From Vibrio tasmaniensis (GTDB taxonomy: Bacteria; Pseudomonadota; Gammaproteobacteria; Enterobacterales; Vibrionaceae), in contig NZ_AP025510.1 of NCBI RefSeq assembly GCF_024347635.1, positions 1,116,001 through 1,180,000 on the forward strand: a DNA stretch of 64,000 nt. The letters are read 5' to 3'. This document shows, one piece after another, positions 1-9,219 of this stretch. The notes beneath the pieces are model-generated. The model searched no databases. It was not told where the DNA came from and saw nothing but the letters and a program-made list of their open reading frames with translations. Numbering within the stretch: the stretch's first letter is position 1; every line of letters starts with the position of its first letter. A program made the position numbers and the translations under genes.

Positions 1-105
1 CTGGTGGAATCTCGATTCTATAAACAAGCCACCATGCCAGGTGCAGCGCTTGTTAAACAAGCTTTATATGATGGCCAATTGTTAATGAAAGTGATTGAAG
101 GCTAA
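1..105 (+). CDS. 3' end of an unidentified gene (partial)
   Basis: An open frame enters from the left edge and ends at a TAA at 103-105, giving 34 residues that finish in LLMKVIEG. The frame is clean and is followed by a normal intergenic gap before cheV. I do not recognise the family from this short tail, and I see no motif that would name it. It is called coding because the frame is open from base 1 and uses codons like its neighbours. Confidence 0.55.
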   Translation: MVESRFYKQATMPGAALVKQALYDGQLLMKVIEG

Positions 106-271
106 CCCCTTTTTATCGTTTTTAGCCTTCCTTGAATCCTTTCCATACACTTAAACTATGTATAACAGCATTTGTTGTACTTAGTTTAAGCATCTGTGTA
201 TTTGCGCTTTGCTTTAACCTATCGAATTAGGCTATTGTAGCCACAGTTATTATTAGTCACTAAGGTGTTGT

Positions 272-1213
272 ATGTCTGGCGTTTTAAATTCGGTTGATCA
301 GAGAACTAAACTCGTCGGTGAAAACCGTCTGGAACTCTTGTTATTCAGCTTAAATAGTCGCCAATTATTTGCGATTAACGTATTTAAAGTTAAAGAAGTC
401 TTAAAAGTGCCTGTACTCACTCGCTTGCCAGGCTCTCATCATCATATTACGGGTGTTGCTTCTTTACGTGGTGAATCTGTTCCTGTTATTGACTTACGCA
501 GCGCGATTGGTTTCCCACCATCACGTGATGAGACTCAAGAAAATAACTTGATCATTACCGAATACAACCGAACCGTACAGGGCTTCTTGGTTGGACAAGT
601 TCGCAATATCGTGAATACGACATGGACAGAAATCCAGCCGCCACCAAAGACTACGGGTCGAGCAAACTACTTAACTGCTATCACGCACATCCAAGAAGAA
701 GAGCAGCACAAAATCGTTGAGATCATCGATGTTGAAAAGGTGTTAGCGGAGATCATCGACTACGATGTGTCGATTTCTGACGGTGTTCTAGATCAGCAGT
801 TAGCGAATGAAATGGTTGGCCGTAATGTGCTTATCGTTGATGACTCTTCAACAGCGCGCAATCAGATCAAAGGCACCTTGTCGCAACTTGGTTTGAACAT
901 TATCGAATGTTGTGACGGCTTAGAAGCACTGACTTTACTTAAGAAGTGGTGTGATGAAGGCAAAGACATCAATCAAGAAATATTATTGATGATCACTGAT
1001 GCTGAAATGCCAGAAATGGATGGCTACAAACTGACTCACGAAGTTCGAACTGATCCTCGAATGCATGATTTGTTTATTACGCTAAATACTTCATTAAGTG
1101 GTAGTTTCAATGAAGCCATGGTTGAGAAAGTAGGGTGTAATCGCTTTATTTCTAAATTCCAACCAGACCTCTTAGTTGAAGTGACTCAAGAGCGAATGCG
1201 TCAGATTTTGTAA
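272..1213 (+). CDS. cheV: Chemotaxis coupling/adaptation protein CheV
   Basis: CheV joins a CheW-like scaffold to a phosphorylatable receiver. It links chemoreceptors to the CheA kinase at the cytoplasmic face and tunes their signal. The 313-residue protein has the CheW domain at about residues 15-165, with a GVASLRGESVPVIDL core, and a receiver domain at about 185-313. In the receiver the acidic pair D190-D191, the likely phospho-acceptor D243 (in DAEMPEMDGY) and K295 (in FISKF) are visible. The ATG follows an AAGGTG ribosome site. The order CheW then receiver and the length are typical. Vibrios usually carry several cheV paralogues, so which one this is cannot be told from the sequence alone. 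It is monocistronic here, with a terminator about 250 bases further down. Confidence 0.96.
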   Translation: MSGVLNSVDQRTKLVGENRLELLLFSLNSRQLFAINVFKVKEVLKVPVLTRLPGSHHHITGVASLRGESVPVIDLRSAIGFPPSRDETQENNLIITEYNRTVQGFLVGQVRNIVNTTWTEIQPPPKTTGRANYLTAITHIQEEEQHKIVEIIDVEKVLAEIIDYDVSISDGVLDQQLANEMVGRNVLIVDDSSTARNQIKGTLSQLGLNIIECCDGLEALTLLKKWCDEGKDINQEILLMITDAEMPEMDGYKLTHEVRTDPRMHDLFITLNTSLSGSFNEAMVEKVGCNRFISKFQPDLLVEVTQERMRQIL

Positions 1214-1462
1214 TTAATGCAGCTGTACGGTTTGTTTCGAATGACCTTGGCGAAAACGTTTGCTAGTATTTGATACAGCATGTTTTTTAACAAAACATGC
1301 TCAACGACTAACGTAACTTTTCACGCACAATCTAAGGTAGTTCCTCTGAATGATATGGTTAACGTCTAAAGTCGTCATGACTTTGAGCTTATTACTGTAT
1401 AGGGAATTTAAGAAAAGACGTACGGAAGCGGACGTTGAGGTATAACTCAACAACTTGAATTT
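1214..1462 (+). other. cheV 3' untranslated region or small RNA locus
   Basis: This is a gene-free stretch between the cheV stop and a strong plus-strand terminator. It holds two hairpins: AGCATGTTTT with AAAACATGCT around 1277-1301, which lacks a T run, and GTTGAG with CTCAAC around 1434-1451. No open frame with a ribosome site is seen. The late position of the terminator means either a long 3' untranslated region or a separate or processed small RNA. Confidence 0.35.
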
Positions 1463-1487
1463 AAGGGAAGCGGATGCTTCCCTTTTT
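1463..1487 (+). terminator. Rho-independent terminator
   Basis: A 9-bp stem, AAGGGAAGC with GCTTCCCTT, has a GGAT loop and is followed by a T run on the plus strand. It lies 250 bases after cheV and 39 bases beyond the dnaE2 stop, so it may also stop dnaE2 transcription, although the T run on the minus side is poor. Confidence 0.8.
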
Positions 1488-1522
1488 CGTTTCTAGCGTT
1501 TCTTGGAGGGCAACTTGATTCG

Positions 1523-4500
1523 TTAATGAAAATCTCGGGATTTGGTGTTCAAACCAATAATTTCATCGGTAATATCGATGAGTTTACCCGCTATAACATG
1601 CACAACTTCGCCTTCCTTTTCTAATATTCCTTGTACTTTTAACGCTTTGGCTGTCAGATAAGCTTGCTGTTGAGAGCGCGCGGTTGCTCCCCATACCACG
1701 ACATTAATATTGCCCGTGTTATCTTCTAATGTGACAAAGGTAACACCTGCCGCGGTTCCGGGAGATTGCTTGCCAGTGACCAATCCAACAACCGTGACCA
1801 TAGATTTGTGTCTTTGTTGTTTCAAGTCTTTCATATGGGTGAACCGACCAAGTCGGTTAGCTTCTTCTAGCAAAGTGATTGGGTGCTTGTTCAATGAAAC
1901 TCCGACACTGGTGAAGTCTTCGAGTAGATCTTGCATCTCATTGGGTTTGTGCAGTGCATGTTCGTCATGTCCATCCCCAGCATCGTCATAGACTTGGCTA
2001 AACAGAGGTAAATCAGAAGCGGAGTCCATGATCGCCCAGCGAGTCTGGAAGCGGTCTCCCGATACGTTATGTAGCGCATTGGCCGATGCCAGTAGCTCGA
2101 TATCTTTCTTATTCATCGATAACTGTTTCACCTGGCTAGGATGGCGATAACCGGGTTGTGGACGATTGGCGAGCACGCTTTGAATCCCATGTTCACTGAA
2201 TCCTTTGATTTGTCGCAGCCCTAAGCGAATTGCTAAACCATTCTGATGTTCAACGACTATGTGGTTGTCTTGTGAGGCGTTCACACATACCGGAAGAACT
2301 ACCACATTGTGTCGTTGTGCGTCTTGTACCAACTGTGAGGGGCTATAAAACCCCATAGGTTGGCTATTGAGCAAGGAAGCATAGAAGCATTCTGGGTAGT
2401 AGCATTTCAACCAAGCTGAGCAATAGGCTAGCACCGCAAATGAAGCAGAGTGGCTTTCTGGAAAACCATATTCACCAAAGCCGCATATCTGTTTAAAGAT
2501 CTGTTCGGCAAACTCTGTCTCATAACCGCGTTTTTGCATTCCCTCGATAAGTTTGTTTTTAAACTTAAATACGTTGCCATTTTTCTTCCATGCAGCCATG
2601 GCGCGTCTGAGCTGATCCGCCTCTCCACCTGTGAACCCTGCGGCAACCATGGCGAGTTTAATCACTTGCTCTTGGAAGATAGGAACACCTAAGGTGCGCG
2701 ACAGTACTGATTCAACATCCTTCGATGGGTAACTGATTGGCTCAATACCATCTCGACGCTTTAAGAATGGGTGAACCATATCGCCTTGAATAGGCCCAGG
2801 ACGAACGATAGCGATTTGAATCACCAAGTCGTAATAAGTCTTCGGTTTAAGCCTTGGCAGCATGCTCATTTGCGCGCGTGATTCAATTTGGAAGATCCCG
2901 ACCGTGTCTGCTCGTTGAATCATGCCGTAAACCTGAGGGTCGTCCTTGAGGCGAGTGATCTCAGCGATGGTGAGTGATCGCCCATGAATGAGTTTGATCA
3001 GGTCGAAACACTTACGAATCGCAGAAAGCATACCAAGTGCAAGTACATCGACCTTAAGCAGCCCCAAGGTTTCAAGATCATCTTTATCCCATTGAATAAT
3101 AGTTCGATCGTGCATAGCTGCATTCTCGACGGGAACCAATTCATACAAAGGCCCAGAAGAGATCACAAAGCCACCAACGTGCTGAGATAAGTGACGTGGA
3201 AAGCCGATGATTTCATTAACCAAATGGATAAATTGCTGACCCTTCAAAGAGTCAGGTTGTAGTCCTAATTGAGTTAACTGAGCCTGCCAACCTAAGCTTT
3301 TGTCTCTGCGGTTGGTGTTCTTAATAAAGTAATCAAGCTGGGTTTCCTGTAGCCCTAAAGCTTTGCCGACATCTCTTACTGCACTTTTGAAGCGGTATGA
3401 AATGACCGTTGCGGCAAGTGCTGCGCGTTCTCTACCGTATTTCTTGTAGATGTATTGGATGACTTCTTCACGGCGTTCGTGCTCAAAATCGACATCAATA
3501 TCGGGCGGCTCATCGCGCTCTTTACTGATGAAGCGTTCAAATAGCACTGAGATCTGTCTTGGGTCGACAGAAGTGATTTCTAAGCAGTAACAGACCACGG
3601 AATTGGCCGCTGAACCACGACCTTGGTAAAGAATGCCTTGGCTTTTGGCAAACATGACGATGTCATGAATGGTGAGAAAGAAGAAAGGATAGTTGAGCTC
3701 ACCAATCAGCCCGAGCTCTTTATCTATGATTTGTTGAATGTCATTAGGTACACCTTGTGGGAAGCGAGCCTGTTTTCCTTTTTCGACCAACATGCGTAGA
3801 TAACTCATGGGTGTCTCACCTTGAGGAATCAGTTCGCTTGGGTATTCGTAGCGCAAGCTGTCTAAATCAAACTCACACAGCTCTGAGATTCGGTTGCTCT
3901 CTTCTAGCCACTCCGCTTTGAAAATATGAGAGAGTTTGTTGATGCTTCGTAAACAACGTTCTGCATTCGCGAGTAAGTGACTGCCCACTTCGGTAATGGG
4001 TTTTTGGTACTTAATCGCAGTGAGTGAGTGCTGCAAGGGTAAGCGGTTAGCATTGTGCATCAATACACCACCGCAAGCGGTTATCGGTAGGTGATGATGT
4101 TGCGACAATTCAACGCAGTAATCGATGTACTGCTGGTCGGTCTGTTTCAGGTGTCTCTGTAAGCCAATCCACAGACGACCACTGTGGTGCTGAGAAAGCC
4201 ATTGTCCCCAGTGCGCATCTTCATTTTTCTGTTGAGGAAGCCAAACAATGAAGCAGTGCTTAGCCGACATGATATCCCACTCAGAGAGTTGATAATGTCC
4301 TTTACTGCTACGACGTCTCGCGTTGGTAATGATACGGCACAGCTCAGCATAGGCTTGTCTGTTTGGACATAACAATACCACTTGGCACTCTTCATTTAAC
4401 CAAAACATGCTCCCGACAATTTGTTTGAGCGACAGTTTATGTTGCTTGATTGCTGAGTGAACCTTAACGATGCCCGCCACTGAGCACTCATCTGTAACCG

Positions 4501-4615
4501 CGAGTGCTTTGTAACGTAAGAAGTCGGCCTGTAAAACAAGCTCCTCTGCGTGTGAAGCTCCTTCAAGGAAGGAGTAATTACTTTGGCAAAATAGCTCTGA
4601 GTATTGCTGAGACAT
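1523..4615 (-). CDS. dnaE2: Error-prone DNA polymerase DnaE2 (ImuC)
   Basis: DnaE2/ImuC is a C-family polymerase that extends past DNA lesions together with ImuA and ImuB in the SOS mutasome and produces induced mutations. The protein has 1030 residues, the usual DnaE2 length and about 130 shorter than replicative DnaE. A PHP domain opens the protein (HAEELVLQADFLRYKALAVTDE). The palm carries the catalytic PDIDVDF motif with D372, D374 and D376. Helix-hairpin-helix and OB-fold regions follow, with the OB fold near 930-1010 (VTVVGLVTGKQSPG). It is the last gene of imuA-imuB-dnaE2, 129 bases after imuB. The start has no strong ribosome site, so translation may depend on upstream message or an internal promoter. 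Confidence 0.96.
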   Translation of the reverse strand: MSQQYSELFCQSNYSFLEGASHAEELVLQADFLRYKALAVTDECSVAGIVKVHSAIKQHKLSLKQIVGSMFWLNEECQVVLLCPNRQAYAELCRIITNARRRSSKGHYQLSEWDIMSAKHCFIVWLPQQKNEDAHWGQWLSQHHSGRLWIGLQRHLKQTDQQYIDYCVELSQHHHLPITACGGVLMHNANRLPLQHSLTAIKYQKPITEVGSHLLANAERCLRSINKLSHIFKAEWLEESNRISELCEFDLDSLRYEYPSELIPQGETPMSYLRMLVEKGKQARFPQGVPNDIQQIIDKELGLIGELNYPFFFLTIHDIVMFAKSQGILYQGRGSAANSVVCYCLEITSVDPRQISVLFERFISKERDEPPDIDVDFEHERREEVIQYIYKKYGRERAALAATVISYRFKSAVRDVGKALGLQETQLDYFIKNTNRRDKSLGWQAQLTQLGLQPDSLKGQQFIHLVNEIIGFPRHLSQHVGGFVISSGPLYELVPVENAAMHDRTIIQWDKDDLETLGLLKVDVLALGMLSAIRKCFDLIKLIHGRSLTIAEITRLKDDPQVYGMIQRADTVGIFQIESRAQMSMLPRLKPKTYYDLVIQIAIVRPGPIQGDMVHPFLKRRDGIEPISYPSKDVESVLSRTLGVPIFQEQVIKLAMVAAGFTGGEADQLRRAMAAWKKNGNVFKFKNKLIEGMQKRGYETEFAEQIFKQICGFGEYGFPESHSASFAVLAYCSAWLKCYYPECFYASLLNSQPMGFYSPSQLVQDAQRHNVVVLPVCVNASQDNHIVVEHQNGLAIRLGLRQIKGFSEHGIQSVLANRPQPGYRHPSQVKQLSMNKKDIELLASANALHNVSGDRFQTRWAIMDSASDLPLFSQVYDDAGDGHDEHALHKPNEMQDLLEDFTSVGVSLNKHPITLLEEANRLGRFTHMKDLKQQRHKSMVTVVGLVTGKQSPGTAAGVTFVTLEDNTGNINVVVWGATARSQQQAYLTAKALKVQGILEKEGEVVHVIAGKLIDITDEIIGLNTKSRDFH

Positions 4616-4728
4616 AACGTAATTTCACTTAACCAATGCGAGTGAATATGATTGAAAAAGGATGTTGAAATTCAATAAGTAGAACGGACGAGACTGCGAA
4701 GTTTCTTACTGACTTACTTTTTTACAGA

Positions 4729-4748
4729 CTAGCTTTCCTACAAGCTAG
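4729..4748 (-). other. Hairpin at the imuB stop codon
   Basis: CTAGCTT and AAGCTAG pair across a 6-base loop, and the imuB TAG (4745-4747) is inside one arm. There is no T run on the minus strand, so it is not a normal terminator. It may affect the ratio of imuB to dnaE2 message. Confidence 0.3.
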
Positions 4749-6232
4749 CTAAATAAGCCGTGCAAAAACCACTGTTTATCTGGCGTTCTAAATATCCAGA
4801 GCCATCGGCCGTTTTCACTGTGAGCAATAAAGTAGTCACGAATGATCTTCTCTCCGTCCCACCAGCCAGAAACAATGCGCTCAGGGCCTTGAGATAAGGT
4901 GACATCCTCGGTTAAGGCTTCGGGCTCGGGCAGTAAGATGCTCGGTCGGAGTCTTTGTTGGCTGATGTTGGAAGCTGTCATAGTTTGTTGCGCGACATCT
5001 TGGGAAACTTGTCTCTTTTTTTCTGTATTCCCCAGTGTCGGCAGTGAATATTGGTTCGCTTTCTCTGGCCTTGGGTCATGCTGTATTTTGGGTGTTTGAA
5101 TACAAGCTTGCCCTAACTTGGCTTGCAGCAGCGAGAGCAGATCTAACGCAGCAAGTGTTCCGGTATTACCATCGAAAAGATCATGGTAGGCGACTTGGGG
5201 TTCTCCATGACGAATCAAGGATAGAGTCAGCCCCTGAACAGGTGCTGTGATCTTCAGTGATTCTAAGGTTAGATGCGTGAGATTTGCCCATTTGGCCGCA
5301 AGGTAATCGCCCTGCGCTGAATAGAAAGAGACATGATGATCGTCTTTATCCCTTAGGTGCAAAGTCAGCGTTAACTCGAAAGCCACTCGGTCACGTAACC
5401 TCAAAAAGCACTCGAGCTGATTCAACAATTTCAGTAAAGGCTTTTCGATGAATAGGATGTTTTCAATATCAAACAGCAGCTCCAAATATTGCTGGAAACT
5501 CTCTGGTGGGTGATAGAAATCAATCGGGTGCTTGAACTGCCCATTAAGACGACCCACATAGTTCACCAAGTCGATATCAAAGCGGCGTGCGACCTCTTGC
5601 AAAGGCAGTTTTAATAAGTCTTCAACGACATTGATACCAACACGATTCAGGCGTTCAACTTGCTTAGTTGGTAGCTCGCTTGAACTCAGTGCTTGTTGAT
5701 TAACCCAAGCTTTCATTTGCTCAACATTGTTCGTTGCTTGGTTGATGGATTGTTTGCCTAAAAGGATTGCAGAAAGCGGCGAATAACCTGTGGCAAAGCT
5801 GAACTGGATATTGAGCGTTTCTAAATGGCTTTTGAGTTCATGCCAGTAGTTATCTAGCCCATCGTAAAGCGACAGCATGTTAGAGGCCTTAATCAATAAT
5901 CCATTGGGTGGCAGTAACGCCATATCAGAAGTGACCAGATACGCCCATTGAGCGATCTCTTTCAGCTTACTTTTCTCCAGTTCAATACTGTAAGGGTGGA
6001 CGTGTAAGTTGTGGCACAGCGCCGCCGCAGACCCTAGCCCCATACTAAGTGAAATTCCCGATTGCAGAGCAGCTTGGTTAGCTTGCAGAACACGATGATC
6101 TTTTTCATCCACGATGATAATAGGTTGCTCGTGTGACTCTTCATTAGAGTGAACTTTCTCGGAGTTAGATATCTCAGAATTAAACAAGGTATCCAACTGC
6201 AGAGATGGAAAGTGCAGATAAAGCCACAACAT
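4745..6232 (-). CDS. imuB: ImuB, catalytically inactive Y-family polymerase homologue
   Basis: ImuB is a DinB-like protein that lacks polymerase activity in studied members. It connects ImuA and DnaE2 to the beta clamp during translesion synthesis. The 495-residue product begins MLWLYLHFPSLQLD and keeps the Y-family layout: palm-like region to about 200, helix-hairpin-helix (LNRVGINVVEDLLKLPL) near 200-220, little finger to about 370, and a C-terminal tail ending GRWLWIFRTPDKQWFLHGLF. The carboxylate motif at the N-terminus looks degraded (PSLQLD in place of the usual D-x-D region), as expected for ImuB. It starts 3 bases after the imuA stop, behind an AAGG ribosome site, so the two are surely co-transcribed. 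Confidence 0.93.
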   Translation of the reverse strand: MLWLYLHFPSLQLDTLFNSEISNSEKVHSNEESHEQPIIIVDEKDHRVLQANQAALQSGISLSMGLGSAAALCHNLHVHPYSIELEKSKLKEIAQWAYLVTSDMALLPPNGLLIKASNMLSLYDGLDNYWHELKSHLETLNIQFSFATGYSPLSAILLGKQSINQATNNVEQMKAWVNQQALSSSELPTKQVERLNRVGINVVEDLLKLPLQEVARRFDIDLVNYVGRLNGQFKHPIDFYHPPESFQQYLELLFDIENILFIEKPLLKLLNQLECFLRLRDRVAFELTLTLHLRDKDDHHVSFYSAQGDYLAAKWANLTHLTLESLKITAPVQGLTLSLIRHGEPQVAYHDLFDGNTGTLAALDLLSLLQAKLGQACIQTPKIQHDPRPEKANQYSLPTLGNTEKKRQVSQDVAQQTMTASNISQQRLRPSILLPEPEALTEDVTLSQGPERIVSGWWDGEKIIRDYFIAHSENGRWLWIFRTPDKQWFLHGLFS

Positions 6233-6235
6233 ACG

Positions 6236-6943
6236 CTAGCCTTGCTTCACAATAGGAAAAGCCAGCACCGTATTACCAGACAACCCGTGATTTGAACTGT
6301 CTTGAAGGGTGATTTTTTGAGTGAGTAACGGCCAATTTTGGCTCATGTCTAGAATAAAGCAGCCATACGACCAACTGCCTTTCCTTTTTGTGACCTCAAT
6401 CTTTAACCCTTGGGCGTGAGAAGATAGCTTCATGCTTAAAGAAACGGGTAGGGATAACCGATTATGGCTAGTGGCTTTAAAATGAAATTGCAGACACTTG
6501 CCCGTTTCGCTTGCCGCTTGCAGGCGCTTGGTTTGGTGTATTTCTAAATCGGCACCCCATAGCAAAACAGAATGACAGGCGCCACTCTTGAGGCACTGCT
6601 CTGCGGCCCATAATGCATCGAGATCACGCTGAGGTTGGATGACTAGGATATTCTCTAGTGGAATGTTTTGGTCGTTGAAAAACTCGGCACAGATCTTCCC
6701 CGGTGGGTTGATGAAAATGGCCAGTTTTTGTGAGTTTTGTTGAGCTAAATAAGGCGTGAGTAGACGAAGTTCGCCAATCCCTTGTTGTGATTCAACCTCA
6801 ATGACGCCGTGCGTCGGGAAGCCTCCATCAAGCTGTTTATCCAATTGAGGATAGCCTGTCGAAGTGGTACTTCCTTGCGTTGTTGATTGTAATCCTTTCC
6901 AGATTAACTGGCGATCTTGTAAGTTTTTTATTAGTTCATGCAT
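6236..6943 (-). CDS. imuA: ImuA, SOS mutasome RecA-like subunit
   Basis: ImuA (235 residues) is the first gene of the translesion mutasome operon. Family members look like a shortened RecA/SulA-type ATPase core and bind ImuB and DNA. The sequence shows the characteristic region STGYPQLDKQLDGGFPTHGVIEV at about 28-50, strand/helix patterning through 150, and a C-terminal strand ending VLAFPIVKQG. The start MHEL is chosen because the LexA box lies 10 bases upstream and the next in-frame ATG would remove conserved sequence. LexA repression with release after DNA damage is predicted directly from the operator. Confidence 0.9.
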   Translation of the reverse strand: MHELIKNLQDRQLIWKGLQSTTQGSTTSTGYPQLDKQLDGGFPTHGVIEVESQQGIGELRLLTPYLAQQNSQKLAIFINPPGKICAEFFNDQNIPLENILVIQPQRDLDALWAAEQCLKSGACHSVLLWGADLEIHQTKRLQAASETGKCLQFHFKATSHNRLSLPVSLSMKLSSHAQGLKIEVTKRKGSWSYGCFILDMSQNWPLLTQKITLQDSSNHGLSGNTVLAFPIVKQG

Positions 6944-6953
6944 AATTAAATAC

Positions 6954-6969
6954 CTGTATATTTATACAG
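6954..6969 (-). promoter_or_regulatory. LexA operator (SOS box) of imuA-imuB-dnaE2
   Basis: The 16-base sequence CTGTATATTTATACAG matches the gammaproteobacterial LexA consensus CTGT-N8-ACAG exactly and has an AT-rich palindromic centre, flanked by TAC and TA. It lies 10 bases upstream of the imuA start codon, where bound LexA would block transcription or its start. Confidence 0.93.
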
Positions 6970-7046
6970 TATATTTAACAATGAAAAAGATGCAAAGCAA
7001 AATGACGAAAATTCGGTGAGCTAACTATTAAATATTTGATTTAGAT

Positions 7047-7074
7047 ACAAAAAAAGCCGCTATTAAAGCGACTT
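7047..7074 (-). terminator. Terminator after yciK
   Basis: Reading the minus strand, AAGTCGCT pairs with AGCGGCTT (one G-U) across a short loop and is followed by a T run. It is 24 bases beyond the yciK stop. Confidence 0.8.
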
Positions 7075-7097
7075 CTTGTTATTGGTTATAATATCAA

Positions 7098-7838
7098 CTA
7101 CTTAGGTTGAGCGTCGATACATTGGCCATTAATGTCTGTCACACTTGGGTTCATTAAGTGTAGATACAGCGGGATGATGTCGAGTGGCGTTTTTAGCTTG
7201 TTTGCATCTTCACCTGGGTATGCTTTTGCACGCATGCGTGTTTGAGTACCGCCTGGGTTAATCGCATTAACACGGATATCGGTACCTTCAAGCTCATCGG
7301 CTAAGATCTGCATCATGCCTTCTGTTGCAAACTTTGAAATTGCGTAAGTACCCCAGAACGCGCGGCCAGAGTGACCAACCGTTGAAGAGGTAAAGACAAT
7401 ACGACCCGCTTCCGCTTTCTTAATGACAGGCAGTAACGCTTGAGTCATTAGAAATTCAGCTTTAACGTTGATTTGCATGACGCCATCAAACGTTTCTTCA
7501 TCGATTTGATCGAATGGACTTAACGTGCCAAGCACACCTGCGTTATGCAGTAGACCATCTAAACGACCGAACTGTGATTCGATGGTTTCAGCCATGTCGA
7601 TGTAGTTCTGCTTTGTCGCACCTTTCAAATCCAATGGGATAATCGCAGGCTGTGGGTAACCAGCGCTTTCGATTTCGTCGTAAATTAATTCAAGGTTTTT
7701 GACATTGCGGCCTAACAGAATAACAGTTGCACCATGTTGAGCGAAACTTAGCGCGGCTTGGCGACCAATGCCAGCACCGGCACCTGTAACCAAAATTACT
7801 TTATCTTTGAGGGCATCTGTAGAGATTGGGTAATCCAC
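7098..7838 (-). CDS. yciK: YciK-type short-chain dehydrogenase/reductase
   Basis: This is a classical NAD(P)-dependent oxidoreductase of unknown physiological substrate. The Rossmann glycine motif TGAGAGIG is near residue 18, the NAG motif near 100, and the catalytic Y165-xxx-K169 in YAISK; the following NPGGTQT is typical. A GTG start at 7838 is preferred. It sits 8 bases after AAGGA and gives 246 residues, close to the 252 of the E. coli protein. The in-frame ATG at 7874 would add 12 residues and lies before that ribosome site. In E. coli yciK also neighbours sohB and is close to topA; here it is divergent from sohB with a short shared promoter region. Confidence 0.9.
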   Translation of the reverse strand: MDYPISTDALKDKVILVTGAGAGIGRQAALSFAQHGATVILLGRNVKNLELIYDEIESAGYPQPAIIPLDLKGATKQNYIDMAETIESQFGRLDGLLHNAGVLGTLSPFDQIDEETFDGVMQINVKAEFLMTQALLPVIKKAEAGRIVFTSSTVGHSGRAFWGTYAISKFATEGMMQILADELEGTDIRVNAINPGGTQTRMRAKAYPGEDANKLKTPLDIIPLYLHLMNPSVTDINGQCIDAQPK

Positions 7839-7975
7839 TGTGCTTATCCTTCTTTCTTTTATTATGTTCGTCATTCCATTGGTGTTTAATCACACAGATA
7901 AACGCAGGAATGATGAGAAATTCTTGGTAATCGTGACAAGATGGTTACAATACACTAATTCATACATTAGGGGAT

Positions 7976-9043
7976 ATGACATTGGAATTTTTGTTGGACT
8001 ACGGCTTGTTTTTAGCCAAGATTGCGACCGTTGTAATCGCCATCATTGCAATTTTAGTGATTGCTAAATCGGTGGGTGGAAAATCAAGCGCAATTAAAGG
8101 TGAGCTGGAAATCACGAACCTATCTGAACACCACAAACAGACGATTGAGCAACTTGAGCACCATCTACACGATGATGCTTTCATCAAAGCCCGTGATAAA
8201 GCTGAAAAGAAAGCGGAAAAAGAAAAAGTAAAATTACGTGGCAAAGAAGTGAAAAAAGCAGCGAAAGAGGGTGAGCTTGATAGCAAGCGTGAACCACACC
8301 TATTCGTTCTCGATTTTAACGGCAGCATTGATGCTAAAGAAGTGGCTTCATTACGTGAAGAGGTAACGGCGGTGTTGGCTGTGGCTCGTGAAGGTGATGA
8401 AGTATTGCTTAAACTTGAGTCTGGCGGTGGCATGGTTCATGGCTATGGTTTGGCGTCTTCTCAACTCGACCGTATCAAAGCAGCAGGCCTGCCTCTGACT
8501 ATCTCGGTAGACAAAGTAGCCGCGAGTGGTGGTTACATGATGGCATGTATCGCAGACAAAATCGTATCTGCACCTTTTGCCATTGTTGGCTCTATTGGTG
8601 TTATCGCTCAACTACCAAACTTCAACAAATTGCTTAAAAAGCACGATATTGAATTCGAACAGCTAACGGCAGGTGAGTACAAACGCACGCTTACTATGTT
8701 TGGTGAGAACAGCGATAAAGCACGCGAGAAGTTTAAAGAAGAGCTAGAAGAGACACATGGCCTATTCAAAGACTTCATCCGCGACCACCGCCCGGCGTTA
8801 GATCTTGAAAAAGTAGCAACGGGTGAACACTGGTTTGGTACACAAGCACATGAGCTTGGGCTGGTGGATGAGATCAGCACTTCTGATGATTTAGTTGTAG
8901 CGGCATGTAAGGACAAGACGGTTCTAGCGATTCACTATGTACAGAAGAAAAAGCTGTCAGACAAACTAGCGGGCGTGGCAGGTAAATCTGCAGACAGCGT
9001 CCTGATGAAGTTGATTGAACGCGGCCAAAAGCCGATTGTTTAA
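7976..9043 (+). CDS. sohB: SohB, S49-family inner-membrane protease
   Basis: SohB is a signal-peptide-peptidase-A-like serine protease anchored in the inner membrane with its active site in the periplasm. The 355-residue protein starts with a membrane segment (LFLAKIATVVIAIIAILVIA, about 12-31), then a charged, Lys-rich coiled stretch (about 70-105), then the S49 domain. The Ser-Lys dyad is visible as S184 in VAASGGYMM and K236 in GEYKRTL. The 349-residue E. coli homologue has the same plan. Substrates are poorly known. It is transcribed alone and ends at a clear terminator. Confidence 0.95.
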   Translation: MTLEFLLDYGLFLAKIATVVIAIIAILVIAKSVGGKSSAIKGELEITNLSEHHKQTIEQLEHHLHDDAFIKARDKAEKKAEKEKVKLRGKEVKKAAKEGELDSKREPHLFVLDFNGSIDAKEVASLREEVTAVLAVAREGDEVLLKLESGGGMVHGYGLASSQLDRIKAAGLPLTISVDKVAASGGYMMACIADKIVSAPFAIVGSIGVIAQLPNFNKLLKKHDIEFEQLTAGEYKRTLTMFGENSDKAREKFKEELEETHGLFKDFIRDHRPALDLEKVATGEHWFGTQAHELGLVDEISTSDDLVVAACKDKTVLAIHYVQKKKLSDKLAGVAGKSADSVLMKLIERGQKPIV

Positions 9044-9093
9044 GCTTATTTAGTTCTAGGTTTTCATTTAAAGACGTTTAAGCCTTAAAAAGA

Positions 9094-9127
9094 AAGCGCA
9101 TAAGTCATCAGACTTATGCGCTTTTTT
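9094..9127. terminator. Bidirectional terminator between sohB and ycgB
   Basis: A 13-bp perfect stem, AAGCGCATAAGTC with GACTTATGCGCTT, has an ATCA loop. A T run follows on the plus strand and an A-rich lead gives T residues on the minus strand, so it can serve both convergent genes. Confidence 0.9.
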
Positions 9128-9219
9128 ATTGCTCCACTTCCGAGCGGGTTTAACCACTATGTTGTAGGGGGAGCGGAGTCTTATATCAACCACTTGCCAT
9201 TTACTTCTTGTGATTGGTA

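Noticed and set aside
1420..1450. CsrB-like or riboswitch signature in the cheV 3' region
   Set aside because: Few GGA motifs and no aptamer core; only simple hairpins.
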